Shown: positions 1 to 11,216, numbered from the stretch's first letter. The stretch: 64,000 nt of DNA from Lampris incognitus (GCF_029633865.1 NC_079216.1:18072505-18136504); one strand, 5' to 3'. A program made the numbers and translations. Notes: a model not told the origin generated them from the sequence alone.

Positions 1-395
1 ACGCCGGTTCGAATCCCCGTGTTACCTCCGGCTTCTTCGTCGGGCGTCCCTACAGACACAATCGGCCGTGCCTGCGGGTGGGAAGCCGCGGATATGGATG
101 TGTGTTCTGGTCGCTGCACTAGCGCCTCCTCTGGTAGGTCGGGGCGCCTGTTCAGGGGGGAGGGGGAACTGGAGGGAATAGCATGATCCTCCCACGTGCT
201 ACGCCCCCCTGGCGAAACTCCTCACGGTCAGGTGAAAAGAAGCGGCTGGCGACTCCTCATGTATCGGAGGAGGCATGTGGTAGTCTGCCGCCCTCCCCGG
301 ATTGGCAGAGGGGGGTGGAGCAGCAACCGGGACGGCTCAGAAGAGTGGGATAATTGGCCAGGAACAATCGGGGAGAAGAAGGGGGAAAATTTAAA
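1..395 (+). repeat. tRNA-derived SINE, family A (5' truncated by window edge)
   Basis: The start falls just before a pol III B-box-like stretch (GGTTCGAATCC at 6-16), then follows a body found repeatedly in this window: 35306-35816, 36416-37080, 51271-51380, 51951-52361, 53558-53998 and 56644-57073 on the + strand, and 58072-58430 and 63011-63435 on the - strand. The copy ends in a GGGGAGAAGAAGGGGG-like purine tail. The tRNA-like head with A- and B-box analogues marks it as a SINE and not a tRNA gene. I do not know the database name. Confidence 0.8.
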
Positions 396-699
396 AAAAA
401 AAACAAAGTCATTGAACATGGGGCATTTCAATCAATGTGCTCAGTCAGAACAATCTAGAAAGAAGAAGAGCTGATGGTCGTGAAACATATTATCAAGAGA
501 AAACTTCTCAACTGACAAGCACCGACTGGTCTTCATCAGATCACGTGACCACCATGAAAAGGTCCTCATGAGTGACAGCAACGAGCAAAGGCTGGTTAGC
601 CCAAACTGTATTCAACAGGAATAATGAAGAAAGGTGGCATGAAGTGACTTGAAACTGCAAACCGTTAGGAGACAGTCCTAATCTCTTCAGTGGTCTTTT

Positions 700-3090
700 T
701 CCCCTGTCAGGTGAAGTCTGACGTTACCTTAGACTTTCCAAAAGTGTGGAGTGCGAGCCAAAGCATGGAGTGGCAGGAGCGGCAACCATGGATTTTTTTC
801 AATGAGGTTTGCATCGGATGTTTAACATGTAAAGAGGCAAAAATACTACTTGGACCAAAGAGAGGGGTTCACTTATCCAGCGAGTGGGGAAAAGGAAGTG
901 TGCATAGTGGCAGTGCAAAAGTTATGCGCAACCAAATATATAAACACAAGGACAGTGTCGTGCACAAACAAGCCAAAGAAATGGCCGGAGGAAAAAGGGA
1001 CGTGATGCCTACCATTATTACTGAGGCTAGGGCACACCACTTTGATGAGACAGAAGCAGCATTCAGAACCGCTTATTACAAAAGAACGAATGTCATTCAC
1101 GAAGATGGGCCCCTTAATAGAACTGCAAGAACAATACGGGTCTAAAATGGGAAAGGAACATAGATCAGACCACTCGCGTGCCGAGATTACAACCCACTTA
1201 GCCAGCGAAATGAAACGCACAATAATATCCAATCTGAAAAAAAGCAAACTTGCCGATTAGCATCTCAATAGATGAAAGCTCAGTGTATGGGATCGCTTAC
1301 CTCATCATCTACCTTCGGTCTGACATCAGTGGCAATGGTGATTTAGAAAATATCTTCTTGGACTTGGTCGAGCTAAAACAGAGCACGGATGCTGCATCAA
1401 TCTGCTCCTCTGAGAGAAAGTCTATTGATGCTGGGTTGGACGATGAGTGGCTGCGCAAGCATTTAATTGGTATCGCAACAGATGGGGCCTCCGTTCTAAC
1501 CGGAAAGGTGTCTGGACTTATTGCCCGACTTAAAACAGATTTCCCCAATGTTCAGGCTGTGCATTGTTTGGCACACCGCCTCCAACTAGCCTTCCACGAG
1601 TCACTTAAAGCAGTTGCGGGAATCAACTATTTTGACATTTTCATTTCTAAGTTATATGCAATCTGCCATCAATCCCCCCAAAATACCAGACTTCTGAAAG
1701 AAGCTGCGCTGGCGCTGGAAACGAGACTCGTACGGATAGGCAAACTCTTCACGATACGCTGGGTTGCCAGTAGTTTTAAAACTATCAAGGCTGGGGGTCC
1801 GCGGTGGTGTAGCGGTCTAAGCATCGGCGTTGTGTCGATGCAGTTGCTCACTGGGGACTGGGGTTCGCGCCCCGGTCTCGTCAGATCCGACTATGGCCGG
1901 ACTTGATGAAGCAGCAATCATTGGCAACGCTGTCCTCGGGAGGGGGCCGGAGTCGGCTTGTATGCGTCTCTGTGTGTGTCGGAAAAAACAGTGATTCGGC
2001 CTGGAGTCGCCTTGTCACGAAAGTGGGGAGGGGGTCTCTTTCGAGACTGCCGGCCGGGGAGATGCAGTTGGCGAACGCATGCAGTACGAAGGTGGGTGTT
2101 TGAATTAAAATAGGGATCGATTGGCCACTAAATTGGGAGAAATCAGAAATAAATTTAAAAAACTGTCAAGGCTGTGTGGCAAGACTTCCCTGCTCTGGCG
2201 AAACAGCTGAAGGAAGCAAGTGAGGACCCAAAGCACACGGATGCCGAGAGGCGGCACTTCAGTGGCCTTCGTAATCAGCTGATCTTGCATGTATGAGGGG
2301 CGATCTACCCGAGCTCCAACCCCTCTCTCTAAAACTACAGAAAAGAGATACAACTCTGAATCAGTCAAGCCGTGACGTCACACAAACTATCCGGGAGTGT
2401 TAACAGCGATGCAAGAAATGGGCGGCAAATCATTCCGCGTAGCCAAGGAGCGCATCGCAACGGCCACATTTCATGGAGTGCAACTGGTCGATGGCAAAGA
2501 GAACATCAACAGACGGCAGTTTCACCAGTCTGCAGCAGACGATCTAGTGAAACGTCAACCCCACTCCGATCTTGTACAACTACTGAAACCGCTGGGCAAA
2601 AGCTGCTGGCCGGCTGATCGTGGCGAGCTGGTTCTGTTTGGTGAACGAGAGGTCCACAAACTATAGCTGCTTTGGGAGCCATCGAGGGAGGCTGTGGAGG
2701 AGTACAGGGACTGGAGATTGCAGGGGACTGAAGGGAGCACGCTGAGGAGACTCTTGCTATTGCTGCTAAAACGTTTCTACCCAGCTCTGCAGAGTGCGAA
2801 AGAGGTTTCTCTGCGCTTAAGACATTGATCACAAGACGCGGACCCGTCTACGGGAGCAGAGTTTAAGCGCACTTCTGTTTTTGGACGTTAATGGACCCCC
2901 ATCGGAATATTTCAACCCCAAAACTTTTCGTGAGGTCATGGCTGAAGGCCGGCCACCATCTTTCAACTTCATGGAAACCGGGGAAAGATGTCAAGAGAAA
3001 GGAAAAGAGGCCACTTTGGGCCAATAGGTGGTGGCTTTGGCACACCTTGGATATGAATGGGACAGACAGGTTGAAATGGGATGATTTGTA
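700..3090 (+). pseudogene. hAT-superfamily transposase-like pseudogene (TTF-type zinc finger N-terminus), interrupted by a SINE
   Basis: Broken reading frames follow each other in transposase order. About 720-1080 encodes a TTF/BED-like zinc-finger segment (Cys-rich GCLTC, later HKDSVVHKQA). About 1245-1790 encodes the catalytic core region with ISIDESS, ATDGASVLTGK and the hAT-like VHCLAHRLQLA. After the SINE at 1794-2158, about 2160-2280 continues the same protein (VWQDFPALAKQLKEAS). About 2760-3010 encodes the C-terminal dimerisation motif SSAECERGFSAL. Frames shift several times and contain stops, so no protein can be made. It resembles the KIAA1586-like group of hAT-derived proteins; this is family knowledge, not a search. 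No terminal inverted repeats or 8-bp target duplication were identified. It lies upstream of chrna7 and is not expected to act on it. Confidence 0.75.
1794..2158 (+). repeat. tRNA-derived SINE, family C, with target-site duplication
   Basis: A tRNA-like head (GTGGTGTAGCGGTCTAAG A-box-like, GGTTCGCGCCCC B-box-like) leads a body nearly identical to 8813-9196. It is flanked by AAAACTATCAAGGCTG (1778-1793) and AAACTGTCAAGGCTG (ending 2174), a 15-16 bp duplication with one mismatch. The insertion splits the hAT pseudogene, so it is younger than that element. Confidence 0.88.
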
Positions 3091-3236
3091 AAATGTTAAA
3101 AATGAAATAATAATTTTAAAAAGGCATATCGTAATGGTATTTGTATGTCTTTAAATGGGATGATTTGTAGAATGTTAAAAAATAAAAAAAGGTTAATGCA
3201 TTTTTAAAAGGTGTATTGTGGTATTTGTATTTCTTA
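3062..3236. repeat. AT-rich tandem duplication of about 80 bp
   Basis: Two adjacent units begin with AAATGGGATGATTTGTA (about 3075 and 3154) and end in TGGTATTTGTATKTC. They have diverged by small indels. The stretch is AT-rich and sits just after the hAT remnant. From 3237 to 3720 I see no gene or named repeat. Confidence 0.6.
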
Positions 3237-3722
3237 CTGTGTAATATACTGTATACTGTATATGCCTCGTGGTCACCCAGCGTCACCCTATAGATTAATG
3301 CACACCTTTTACAAATAATGTGGAACTGGGGCCTCCCAAAAAGCATAGTGGAACCGTTCGTGTTGATGACGTCATATTGAAATATTGCGCTCCAGCACAC
3401 GCACACAAAACACTACGAAGGTGGCACCCCCGAAAGCCTCGCGGTAATTCGAACACTGAGGTAGCACCCCCCAACACTCCCTGACACGACAGTGAGTGAC
3501 GGCTCTGTGGTGAATAAATTGGATGGTGGGGTAGGTCGGGAGGCCATCTTTTCAACCACAGGTCTGCAGTTCAAACTCCCAGCAAGCACCTGGCCCGCTG
3601 AGATGTAGTTGAGCAAGACGTTGCATCCCTTCCATTTCCAACCATCCTCTTTCTTTCACCTCGACCTTTGACCTGCCTGTTGTGGAAGCAGGAGAGTGTG
3701 GAGGGTGAGAAAATACGCAAAC

Positions 3723-3840
3723 ATCCACCCATCCATCCAGCCATTATTCAAGCCACTTATCCCAATCGCGGGATGCTGGAGCCTATCCCTGCAGTTATTG
3801 GGCGGCAGGCGGGGAGACACCCTGCACAGGCCGCCGGTGC
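3723..3840 (-). repeat. L2-type LINE/SINE 3' tail fragment
   Basis: The reverse complement reads as the common fish tail with GGGTGTCTCCCCGCC and a TGGATGGATGG end. Related fragments lie at 37226-37359, 38371-38499 and 41287-41391. No coding potential. Confidence 0.7.
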
Positions 3841-4105
3841 TAACAAAGGGGGGGGCGCTAAAAAGATCATTTTTGGTTTATCACGGACAAGTAGCAGTAA
3901 CATCACGCGCTATCCTCTAACCTCAGACAGACCCGGGTTAGTCTGTTCTGATGGAGTGGGTATCACCAAACTGGGCCCCAGTATGACATCGGCGACGGGG
4001 CTGAGTGATATTCATTTTCACGCACAGAAGTATCCAAGGACAGAGAACAATATAAATTATTGAATATTACTGAATAAAATATCATCCCTTTTAAAGAGGG
4101 ATTAT

Positions 4106-4535
4106 GTGATGAGAAGAAACAGCTTTAGGCTAGCCTATTTTCCCATTGAGAAGGCTAATTACGATCCCCAGCCCCCACCCAGCTGCCTTCTGTGTTTTGT
4201 TTTTTCTTTTTTTTCCTCTCATGAGATTTGGCTTTCTCTGCTGAGACTTTTACAGCCGATCGGATCTTCTCATTCGGTGGTCTTTGGGGAGGAGCGCAGA
4301 AGAAGACCCCCCCTTGGAGAGAAAAAAAATCACATCGTCCTCCTTCATAAAGACAGTTTCCAGTCTGTCTGTCTGCTGGTCGCGGACAGGATCACTTTTT
4401 AACACTTGTGACAGATCATTTGGATCGGTGTGGCAGCGGAGGTTGGCCGTCTCTCTCTCTCTCTCTCTCTCCCTCTCTCTCTCCCTCTCACACACACAAC
4501 CCCTGTCTCTCTCTCCTACACTGTCATTCAAAGCG
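4106..4535 (+). promoter_or_regulatory. chrna7: Presumed promoter / 5'UTR of chrna7 with a TC-rich tract
   Basis: This stretch directly precedes the first coding exon. It has no convincing TATA box at a normal distance from a visible start site. A pyrimidine tract of mostly TC units (4451-4524, interrupted by CCC and CACACA) ends 11 nt before the ATG, so it is probably transcribed as 5'UTR. The transcription start cannot be set from sequence alone. Assignment rests on position only. Confidence 0.4.
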
Positions 4536-4590
4536 ATGGAGGGACGGGGCTTTACCTTGTGTGTCCTGGCGGTGTCCTGCTTGCTCCAAG
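4536..4590 (+). CDS. chrna7: Nicotinic acetylcholine receptor alpha7-type subunit, coding exon 1 (signal peptide)
   Basis: ATG at 4536 opens MEGRGFTLCVLAVSCLLQ, a secretory signal with a hydrophobic core (FTLCVLAVSCLL). The exon ends in CTCCAAG followed by a GTAGGG donor, leaving one base of the next codon (phase 1). Joining that G to exon 2 at 10460 gives Val and continues in frame with VSLQGQYQ, matching the known exon 1/2 split of alpha7-group receptors. The product is a Cys-loop ligand-gated cation channel subunit that forms homopentamers gated by acetylcholine. I chose this ATG because it is the only one that supplies the signal peptide in frame with exon 2. Confidence 0.87.
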
Positions 4591-4599
4591 GTAGGGTCC

Positions 4600-5650
4600 T
4601 GCATGGCTCGTATCCTTACTAATGATGTCCTGAAAGCTTCGACATGCCATCCAAGTGAATGCCGTCCCAAGCGTTCACCGTGAGAGCGGTATCAGGTGAC
4701 TCACACGCGGACAGGAGCACCTTCACACCGCGTGCGCTACGTCTTCTAACTTTGCCACGCGTATTGTCATGAGGTCGGTTGTCGCCGTCCTGCAGCTGGA
4801 CAGCGCGAGTACAGAGATCCACAGATGTGGAGCTTTATGGAGGTGTAGACACGCCGGTTGACACGCAGCACCTCCACCTGTGCGCGCGGCTCCTTACCCG
4901 CGCTTCTGTCCGGCTCGCGGAAAGACGAAGGTCCGGCGCTACCATGACGCTCACCTTGAAACTGTATTCTGACAAGCGGCCAATTTGTTGCGGTAAATGG
5001 AAAGTTGCCTGTAGCTATGGAGATACGGGAGCCTATATATGATTTGTTATGATTGACAGATCTGACGCCGACAGCTGTGACCATCATCTTTAGGTTGAAT
5101 CAAAGAAGCTGAAATGTTGATATTAATTACTTTTAAAAGTCTTAGATTTCACCCATTAACTGTCATTAATGAAGGTTATAACCTCCGAACTATAGAGAAG
5201 GTGCATTGTCGGTGTCTGTATTTTATTTATTTATTTGTTTATAAGTTTAGATTTGGGACTGTCATTACTTTTGACCCACAGGACAAGACATGGCTCTCAG
5301 ATCTGAAATGCTCCTCTCAGCCTAATAGTGTAAATGTACCTATGTGGCGACCCGACCAGAAAACCATTGTGACTACTGAAGCTTTCTCCGTGTCAGCGAA
5401 GCAAGCCGACGGCTTCATTTGCATACACGGCACGGTCACACGTGCGCCAAATTACCATGGCAACGCGGCAAAGCAAATCGCGAATTCGCCGGTCAGCGTT
5501 CACCAGAGTTGAACTCCACGCGAAGCGAAGACGGGAACTTCTTTCGCCACCGGAAGTGAATGTTTTATTCGCCCCTTCGCAGCGCGCTTTCTTACAAGTA
5601 AAAATGTTGTCCGTGTCACCTCCCGGGCTCCGGACGACTCTGAGTTTGAG
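4600..5650. promoter_or_regulatory. CpG-dense start of intron 1 (CpG island-like)
   Basis: CG dinucleotides are much denser at 4670-4960 and 5340-5650 than in most of the window. An ETS-like ACCGGAAGTG lies near 5550. The position just inside intron 1 fits the 3' half of a CpG-island promoter for chrna7; a second antisense promoter is possible but nothing shows it. From 5650 to 6033 I see no gene. Confidence 0.45.
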
Positions 5651-6033
5651 ACACTGAGACAAAAGTAAATGAAAGCGGTAACCCGAGGGGTGTTGTTAAG
5701 ACTCCCTACAAAATCTCTCACATCTTCAACGAAACCTGACAGGCAACGCTCGCTACATTGTATTCTCAAGTATCACTTACCCCCCTCCCCCCTCACTTTT
5801 CGATCAGGAGAAGAAGAAACAAACGACGAGGCAATTGCAGACTGTTTTGCTACTCGTCCGTAGCTGTCAGTCACATAAACAGCTACTGACGTCCAGTCTC
5901 CGCGACTGATCAACCGAGAAGGGCGGGAAACAAATCATGGCGACAGTTTGCAAAATCAGATTAGACTGAGATTCCTGGTTCCCGGAGAAACGTCCGTGAC
6001 TAATGGCGCTCAAAAGAGCTGCGCAGTCGCAGC

Positions 6034-8232
6034 AGGAGGCGTTATTAGTAGTTTGTTGTTGTAGGCGTTATTAGTGTTTGTTGTTGAAGGCGTTATTAGT
6101 GGTTTGTTGTTGTAGGAGGTGTTATTAGTAGTTTGTTGTTGTAGGCGTTATTAGTAGTTTGTTGTTGTAGGAGGTGTTATTAGTAGTTTGTTGTTGTAGG
6201 CGTTATTAGTAGTTTGTTGTTGTAGGAGGTGTTATTAGTAGTTTGTTGTTGTAGGAGGTGTTATTAGTAGTTTGTTGTTGTAGGAGGTGTTATTAGTAGT
6301 TTGTTGTTGTAGGAGGTGTTATTAGTAGTTTGTTGTTGTTGTAGGTGTTATTAGTAGTTTGTGGTTGTAGGCGTTATTAGTAGTTTGTTGTTGTAGGAGG
6401 TGTTATTAGTAGTTTGTTGTTGTAGGAGGTGTTATTAGTAGTTTGTTGTTGTAGGAGGTGTTATTAGTAGTTTGTTGTTGTAGGCGTTATTAGTGTTTGT
6501 TGTTGAAGGCGTTATTAGTGGTTTGTTGTTGTAGGAGGTGTTATTAGTAGTTTGTTGTTGTAGGCGTTATTAGTAGTTTGTTGTTGTAGGTGTTATTAGT
6601 AGTTTGTTGTTGTAGGCGTTATTAGTAGTTTGTTGTTGTAGGCGTTATTAGTAGTTTGTTGTTGTAGGCGTTATTAGTAGTTTGTTGTTGTAGGTGTTAT
6701 TAGTAGTTTGTTGTTGTAGGCGTTATTAGTAGTTTGTTGTTGTAGGCGTTATTAGTGGTTTGTTGTTGTAGGCGTTATTAGTAGTTTGTTGTTGTAGGTG
6801 TTATTAGTAGTTTGTTGTTGTAGGCGTTATTAGTAGTTTGTTGTTGTAGGCGTTATTAGTAGTTTGTTGTTGTAGGCGTTATTAGTAGTTTGTTGTTGTA
6901 GGCGTTATTAGTAGTTTGTTGTTGTAGGCGTTATTAGTAGTTTGTTGTTGTAGGCGTTATTAGTAGTTTGTTGTTGTAGGTGTTATTAGTAGTTTGTTGT
7001 TGTAGGCGTTATTAGTAGTTTGTTGTTGTAGGCGTTATTAGTGGTTTGTTGTTGTAGGTGTTATTAGTGGTTTGTTGTTGTAGGCGTTATTAGTAGTTTG
7101 TTGTTGTAAGTGTTATTATTATTTTGTTGTTGTAGGCGTTATTAGTAGTTTGTTGTTGTAGGTGTTATTAGTAGTTTGTTGTTGTAGGCGTTATTAGTGG
7201 TTTGTTGTTGTAGGCGTTATTAGTAGTTTGTTGTTGTAGGCGTTATTAGTGGTTTGTTGTTGTAGACGTTATTAGCGGTTTGTTGTTGTAGGCGTTATTA
7301 GCGGTTTGTTGTTGTAGGCGTTATAAGCGGTTTGTTATTGTAGGCGTTATTAGTAGTTTGTTGTTGTAGGCGTTATTAGTAGTTTGTTGTTGTAGGCGTT
7401 ATTAGTAGTTTGTTGTTGTAGGCGTTATTAGTAGTTTGTTGTTGTAGGTGTTATTAGTAGTTTGTTGTTGTAGACGTTATTAGCGGTTTGTTGTTGTAGG
7501 TGTTATTAGTAGTTTGTTGTTGTAGGCGTTATTAGTGGTTTGTTGTTGTAGGCGTTATTAGTAGTTTGTTGTTGTAGGTGTTATTAGTAGTTTGTTGTTG
7601 TAGGAGGTGTTATTAGTAGTTTGTTGTTGTAGGCGTTATTAGTAGTTTGTTGTTGTAGGTGTTATTAGTAGTTTGTTGTTGTAGGCGTTATTAGTAGTTT
7701 GTTGTTGTAGGCGTTATTAGTAGTTTGTTATTGTAGGCGTTATTAGTAGTTTGTTGTTGTAGGTGTTATTAGTAGTTTGTTGTTGTAGGCGTTATTAGTA
7801 GTTTGTTGTTGTAGGCGTTATTAGTGGTTTGTTGTTGTAGGCGTTATTAGTAGTTTGTTGTTGTAGGCGTTATTAATAGTTTGTTGTTGTAGACGTTATT
7901 AGCGGTTTGTTGTTGTAGGCGTTATTAGCGGTTTGTTGTTGTAGGCGTTATTAGCGGTTTGTTATTGTAGGCGTTATTAGTAGTTTGTTGTTGTAGGCGT
8001 TATTAGCGTTTTGTTTTTGTAGGCGTTATTAGTAGTTTGTTGTTGTAGGCGTTATTAGTGGTTTGTTGTTGTAAGTGTTATTAGTAGTTTGTTGTTGTAG
8101 GTGTTATTAGTGGGTTGTTGTTGTAGGCGTTATTAGTAGTTTGTTGTTGTAGGCGTTATTAGGGGTTTGCTGTTGTAGTCGTTATTAGTAGTTTGTTGTT
8201 GTAGGCGTTATTAGTAGTTTGTTGTTGTAGGT
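6034..8232 (+). repeat. Minisatellite, 26-29 bp unit, about 80 copies
   Basis: The array is built from GTAGGCGTTATTAG followed by TAGTTTGTTGTT (26 bp). A 29-bp variant begins GTAGGAGGTGTTATTAG. Substitutions recur in patterns: GGCG/GGTG, AGTAG/AGTGG/AGCGG, and single changes such as GTTATTGTAGG. About 2.2 kb gives about 83 units. The array is T/G-rich on the + strand, has no open frame of note, and fills more than a third of chrna7 intron 1. The 29-bp units cluster toward the left end and the AGCGG variant forms blocks near 7260-7330 and 7890-7960, as expected from unequal exchange. Confidence 0.97.
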
Positions 8233-8270
8233 GTTTCCCCGTGTTTGCGTTCGTGTTTAATGGCACGCCT

Positions 8271-8531
8271 CGTGCCAAAAAGTGATCGTCCGTCAAAAAC
8301 AGATGGCTGTCCGCGGTCTCTACTCGCCAAAAAGTGATTGCAGCGTCTACCATGTGACTGAAAGGTTGTTTCTGCCTCAAAATGACTCGATCTAAACTTT
8401 AAAGACAAGACCGTGTTAATGAATATTTAAATGACTATAAATACCAAATATTTAAATATATAAATTGACACAGTTTTAACAGGCTTGCGCGCCGGCAACC
8501 AATTTTTGGCGGACGATCACTTTTTGGCACG
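8271..8531. mobile_element. Small inverted-repeat element (MITE-like)
   Basis: The left arm at 8271-8299 (starts CGTGCCAAAAAGTGATCGTC) is the reverse complement of 8504-8531 with one mismatch. The inside repeats the internal motif GCCAAAAAGTGAT at about 8328. It has no coding capacity, and I could not fix a target duplication. It directly follows the minisatellite. Confidence 0.65.
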
Positions 8532-8812
8532 ACACGTGTGTGGCTGCATCCGTAGTCCAGTAAACGGTCTCCTACCTAATCTGAGTCAAACCCCCCAAAA
8601 CAACAACAACACAAGAATAACCACAACATGAACACCATATCGTTAAAACACAATTTTAAATCTAACGTTAAGAGTCCCATCAGCCATTGCGCTCCCCCAG
8701 CGCAGTACCGCCGACAGCTACAGCATGACGTCATTGTTTCGTTTGTAAGGCGCGTGTGTAGCAGATTTGGAATGGAGCGTTTACTCACTTCATTATTAAA
8801 AATGTACATTCC

Positions 8813-9196
8813 AAGTCCGCGGCGGTGTAGCGGTCTAAGCATCGGCGTTGTGTCGATGCAGTTGCCCACTTGGGACTGGGGTTCGCGCCCCGGTCTCGTC
8901 AGATCCGACTATGGCCGGACTCGATGAAGCGGCAATATTGGCAACGCTGTCTTCGGGAGGGGGGTGGAGTCGGCTTGTGTTCGTCACGTGAATGCGTCTC
9001 TGGGTGTGTCGGAAAAAACAGTGATTCGGCCTGGAGTCGCCTTGTCCCGGAAGTGGGGAGGCGTCTCCTTCGAGACTGCCGGCCGGAGAGATGCAGTTGG
9101 CGAACGCATGCAGTACGAGGGTGGGTGTTTGAATTAGAATAGGGATCGATTGGCCACTAAATTGGGAGAAAAAGGGAAAAATCAGAATTTTTTTTT
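8813..9196 (+). repeat. tRNA-derived SINE, family C, with perfect target-site duplication
   Basis: Same family as 1794-2158, with the same tRNA-like head and ATTGGCCACTAAATTGGGAG near the tail. Flanked by AAATGTACATTCC at 8800-8812 and again at 9197-9209. It ends in an A/T-rich tail. Confidence 0.92.
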
Positions 9197-9209
9197 AAAT
9201 GTACATTCC

Positions 9210-10363
9210 GCACAATGTTTAACATTTTTTTACTTTTTTTTTTTTTGCATTTTTACGTTAGGCAAAGTTAGGCATGCTGTTGGATCTAAGATGTTACACA
9301 GCCCCCTGCCACTACAGCGCTAATGGCCATACACGACACAGTTTTACTTTTACTTTATCATGGTCAGCTCTGAGATGACAGAGACTTAAACTGAGAGCGA
9401 CTGCAGAATGCGTTTCTATTTCTAGATCGCTGACATTATAAACAACATCTTTAATGCAGCTAGTGGGGGATAATACGGGAGGGGGGGCTGACATTTAGGA
9501 GACATAGCTGGTACAAATATAAAAAAGTTCCACCAAGTTCAACATGTAAAACTCTCAAAAATGTCAAAAATCGGACTGCCGGAGATTTAAAGCAGTTTAA
9601 TTCCCATTTGCTGTAACTGCCACAGAGACACAATCTTGTTTTCACAGATAGTGGCCTTAAATCTTGAGCAATTTCAGCAGATTAATTGAGTTCACATATC
9701 ATCTATAATCATCTCAAACAGCACGACAGAGACACAGAATGGTCCCTAAGACTGAAGACTTTTTTTTCTTTTTTTAAAGAATAAACTGGGTTAGTCTAAA
9801 CTAGATTTTAGATCGTTACCACTTGGCAGCACCGAGTGTGCATGCTGGGAACGGGGGCTGTGGGAAACCTCTCCCGAGAGGAGAGCTGCCATTAGTTTGG
9901 CGACGCGGTGACAGAACGAGAGTCACCATCTGGTGGAGGTGTTCAACACAGGGGTTCTGATGAGGAGCGCGCGTGTGTGCGTGCGTGCGTGCGTGCGTGC
10001 GCGTGTCCCCCTCCTCCTTCCGGCTCGCTGTCCTCTGGATGTACATATCAACCCTGTGCTTAACAATGACCGTTATCTCCCCGGTCAAAATGACAGTCCC
10101 TCTAAACAGCCAGGACCGTCCTGCTTTAATCTGCACTGCGAGGAGTCTTGGCAGAGGTTATCCGGATAGGCTGAGAGGGAAGACGGTCTGAAGAGGATAT
10201 TTTTTTGTTGATGATGAATTCTTCATTTCCCAGGCCAGAATACATATACATGACATCAAACCAGCATTACAATGAGACAGGCTGAGCTCTGTTCCACGAT
10301 GCTCGCTGCACACACACTGCTAAAGTTTACTGCGACAGCTGCTTAATAGCAAGGGTGCCTAAA

Positions 10364-10364
<1 letters not shown>
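9210..10364. other. Intron 1 sequence without recognised gene
   Basis: It contains a poly-T run near 9230-9245 and a short alternating GTGCGTGCG tract at 9967-10004. Open frames are short and unsupported. No repeat family recognised. Confidence 0.5.

Positions 10365-10453
<89 letters not shown>
10365..10453 (+). repeat. (TG)44 microsatellite abutting the exon 2 acceptor
   Basis: An uninterrupted TG run from 10365 to 10452, followed by TTGCCAG, ends directly at the exon 2 splice acceptor (AG at 10458-10459). It takes the place of a normal pyrimidine tract. Confidence 0.97.
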
Positions 10454-10454
<1 letters not shown>

Positions 10455-10459
10455 GCCAG

Positions 10460-10599
10460 TCTCCCTGCAGGGTCAGTACCAGAGGCGCCTCTATAAGGAG
10501 CTGATGAAAAACTATAATCCTTTGGAGCGACCCGTCTGGAACGACTCCAGCTCCCTCACAGTGCACTTCAGCTTCAGCCTCATGCAGATCATGGACGTG
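10460..10599 (+). CDS. chrna7: Nicotinic receptor alpha7-type subunit, coding exon 2 (N-terminal helix and first beta strands)
   Basis: Acceptor TTGCCAG precedes 10460; donor GTGAGG follows 10599. The 140-nt exon starts with two bases completing the codon split with exon 1 and ends on a codon boundary (phase 0). It encodes the end of the signal peptide and the mature N-terminus starting near [11 protein letters not shown], then NYNPLERPV, the glycosylation sequon NDS and FSLMQIMDV. These are hallmark alpha7-group sequences: amphipathic helix followed by strand beta1. Skipping this exon would shift the frame. TG and AC repeats lie on either side. Confidence 0.95.
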
Positions 10600-10605
10600 G
10601 TGAGG

Positions 10606-10655
10606 ACACACACACACACACACGCACGCACGCACGCACACACGCACACACACAC
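10606..10655 (+). repeat. AC-rich microsatellite directly after the exon 2 donor
   Basis: (AC) units with several GC interruptions start at intron position +7. The run is complementary to the TG tract on the other side of exon 2, with G-U wobble at the GC interruptions. Confidence 0.93.
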
Positions 10656-10841
10656 GTTCTCGAACCTTACAGGTTGCACAGACTAAACGCATTACCACAT
10701 AGTCAACTGGTTCAATAACAACTGATGGAGGCAGCAAGACGTTGGCTGAGACGGGGAGACACACTACACAAAGCATCGCCATGTGCTTCATGCTGCTGTG
10801 CAGAGCAGCTCTCCTGAGAGAATGAGTGGGTCTCATTAAAA

Positions 10842-10969
10842 TGCTCTCTCTCTCTCTTTTCTTTCTCTCCCTCTCTACTTTTTCTTTCTTTCTCTCTCCC
10901 CCTTTTCTCCCTCTCTCCCTTTTCTTTCTTTCTCTCTCTCTACCTTTTCTTTCTCCCTCGCTCTCGCTC

Positions 10970-11024
<55 letters not shown>

Positions 11025-11162
11025 TCACACACACACACACACACATACACACACACACACACACTAGATCATACTGAGCTGCAGAGTGACAGTATATTGT
11101 TAACCCTGTGTAACATATATGATACACGGGATACACAGAAACATGCATATACACAAACGCAT

Positions 11163-11216
<54 letters not shown>

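Noticed and set aside
5393..5662. Minus-strand frame in the CpG-rich region
   Set aside because: Short, no motif, and expected by chance in GC-rich DNA lacking stops.
6034..8232. Possible CRISPR-like array of regular repeats
   Set aside because: Units are directly adjacent with no unique spacers, and this is a vertebrate intron; it is a minisatellite.
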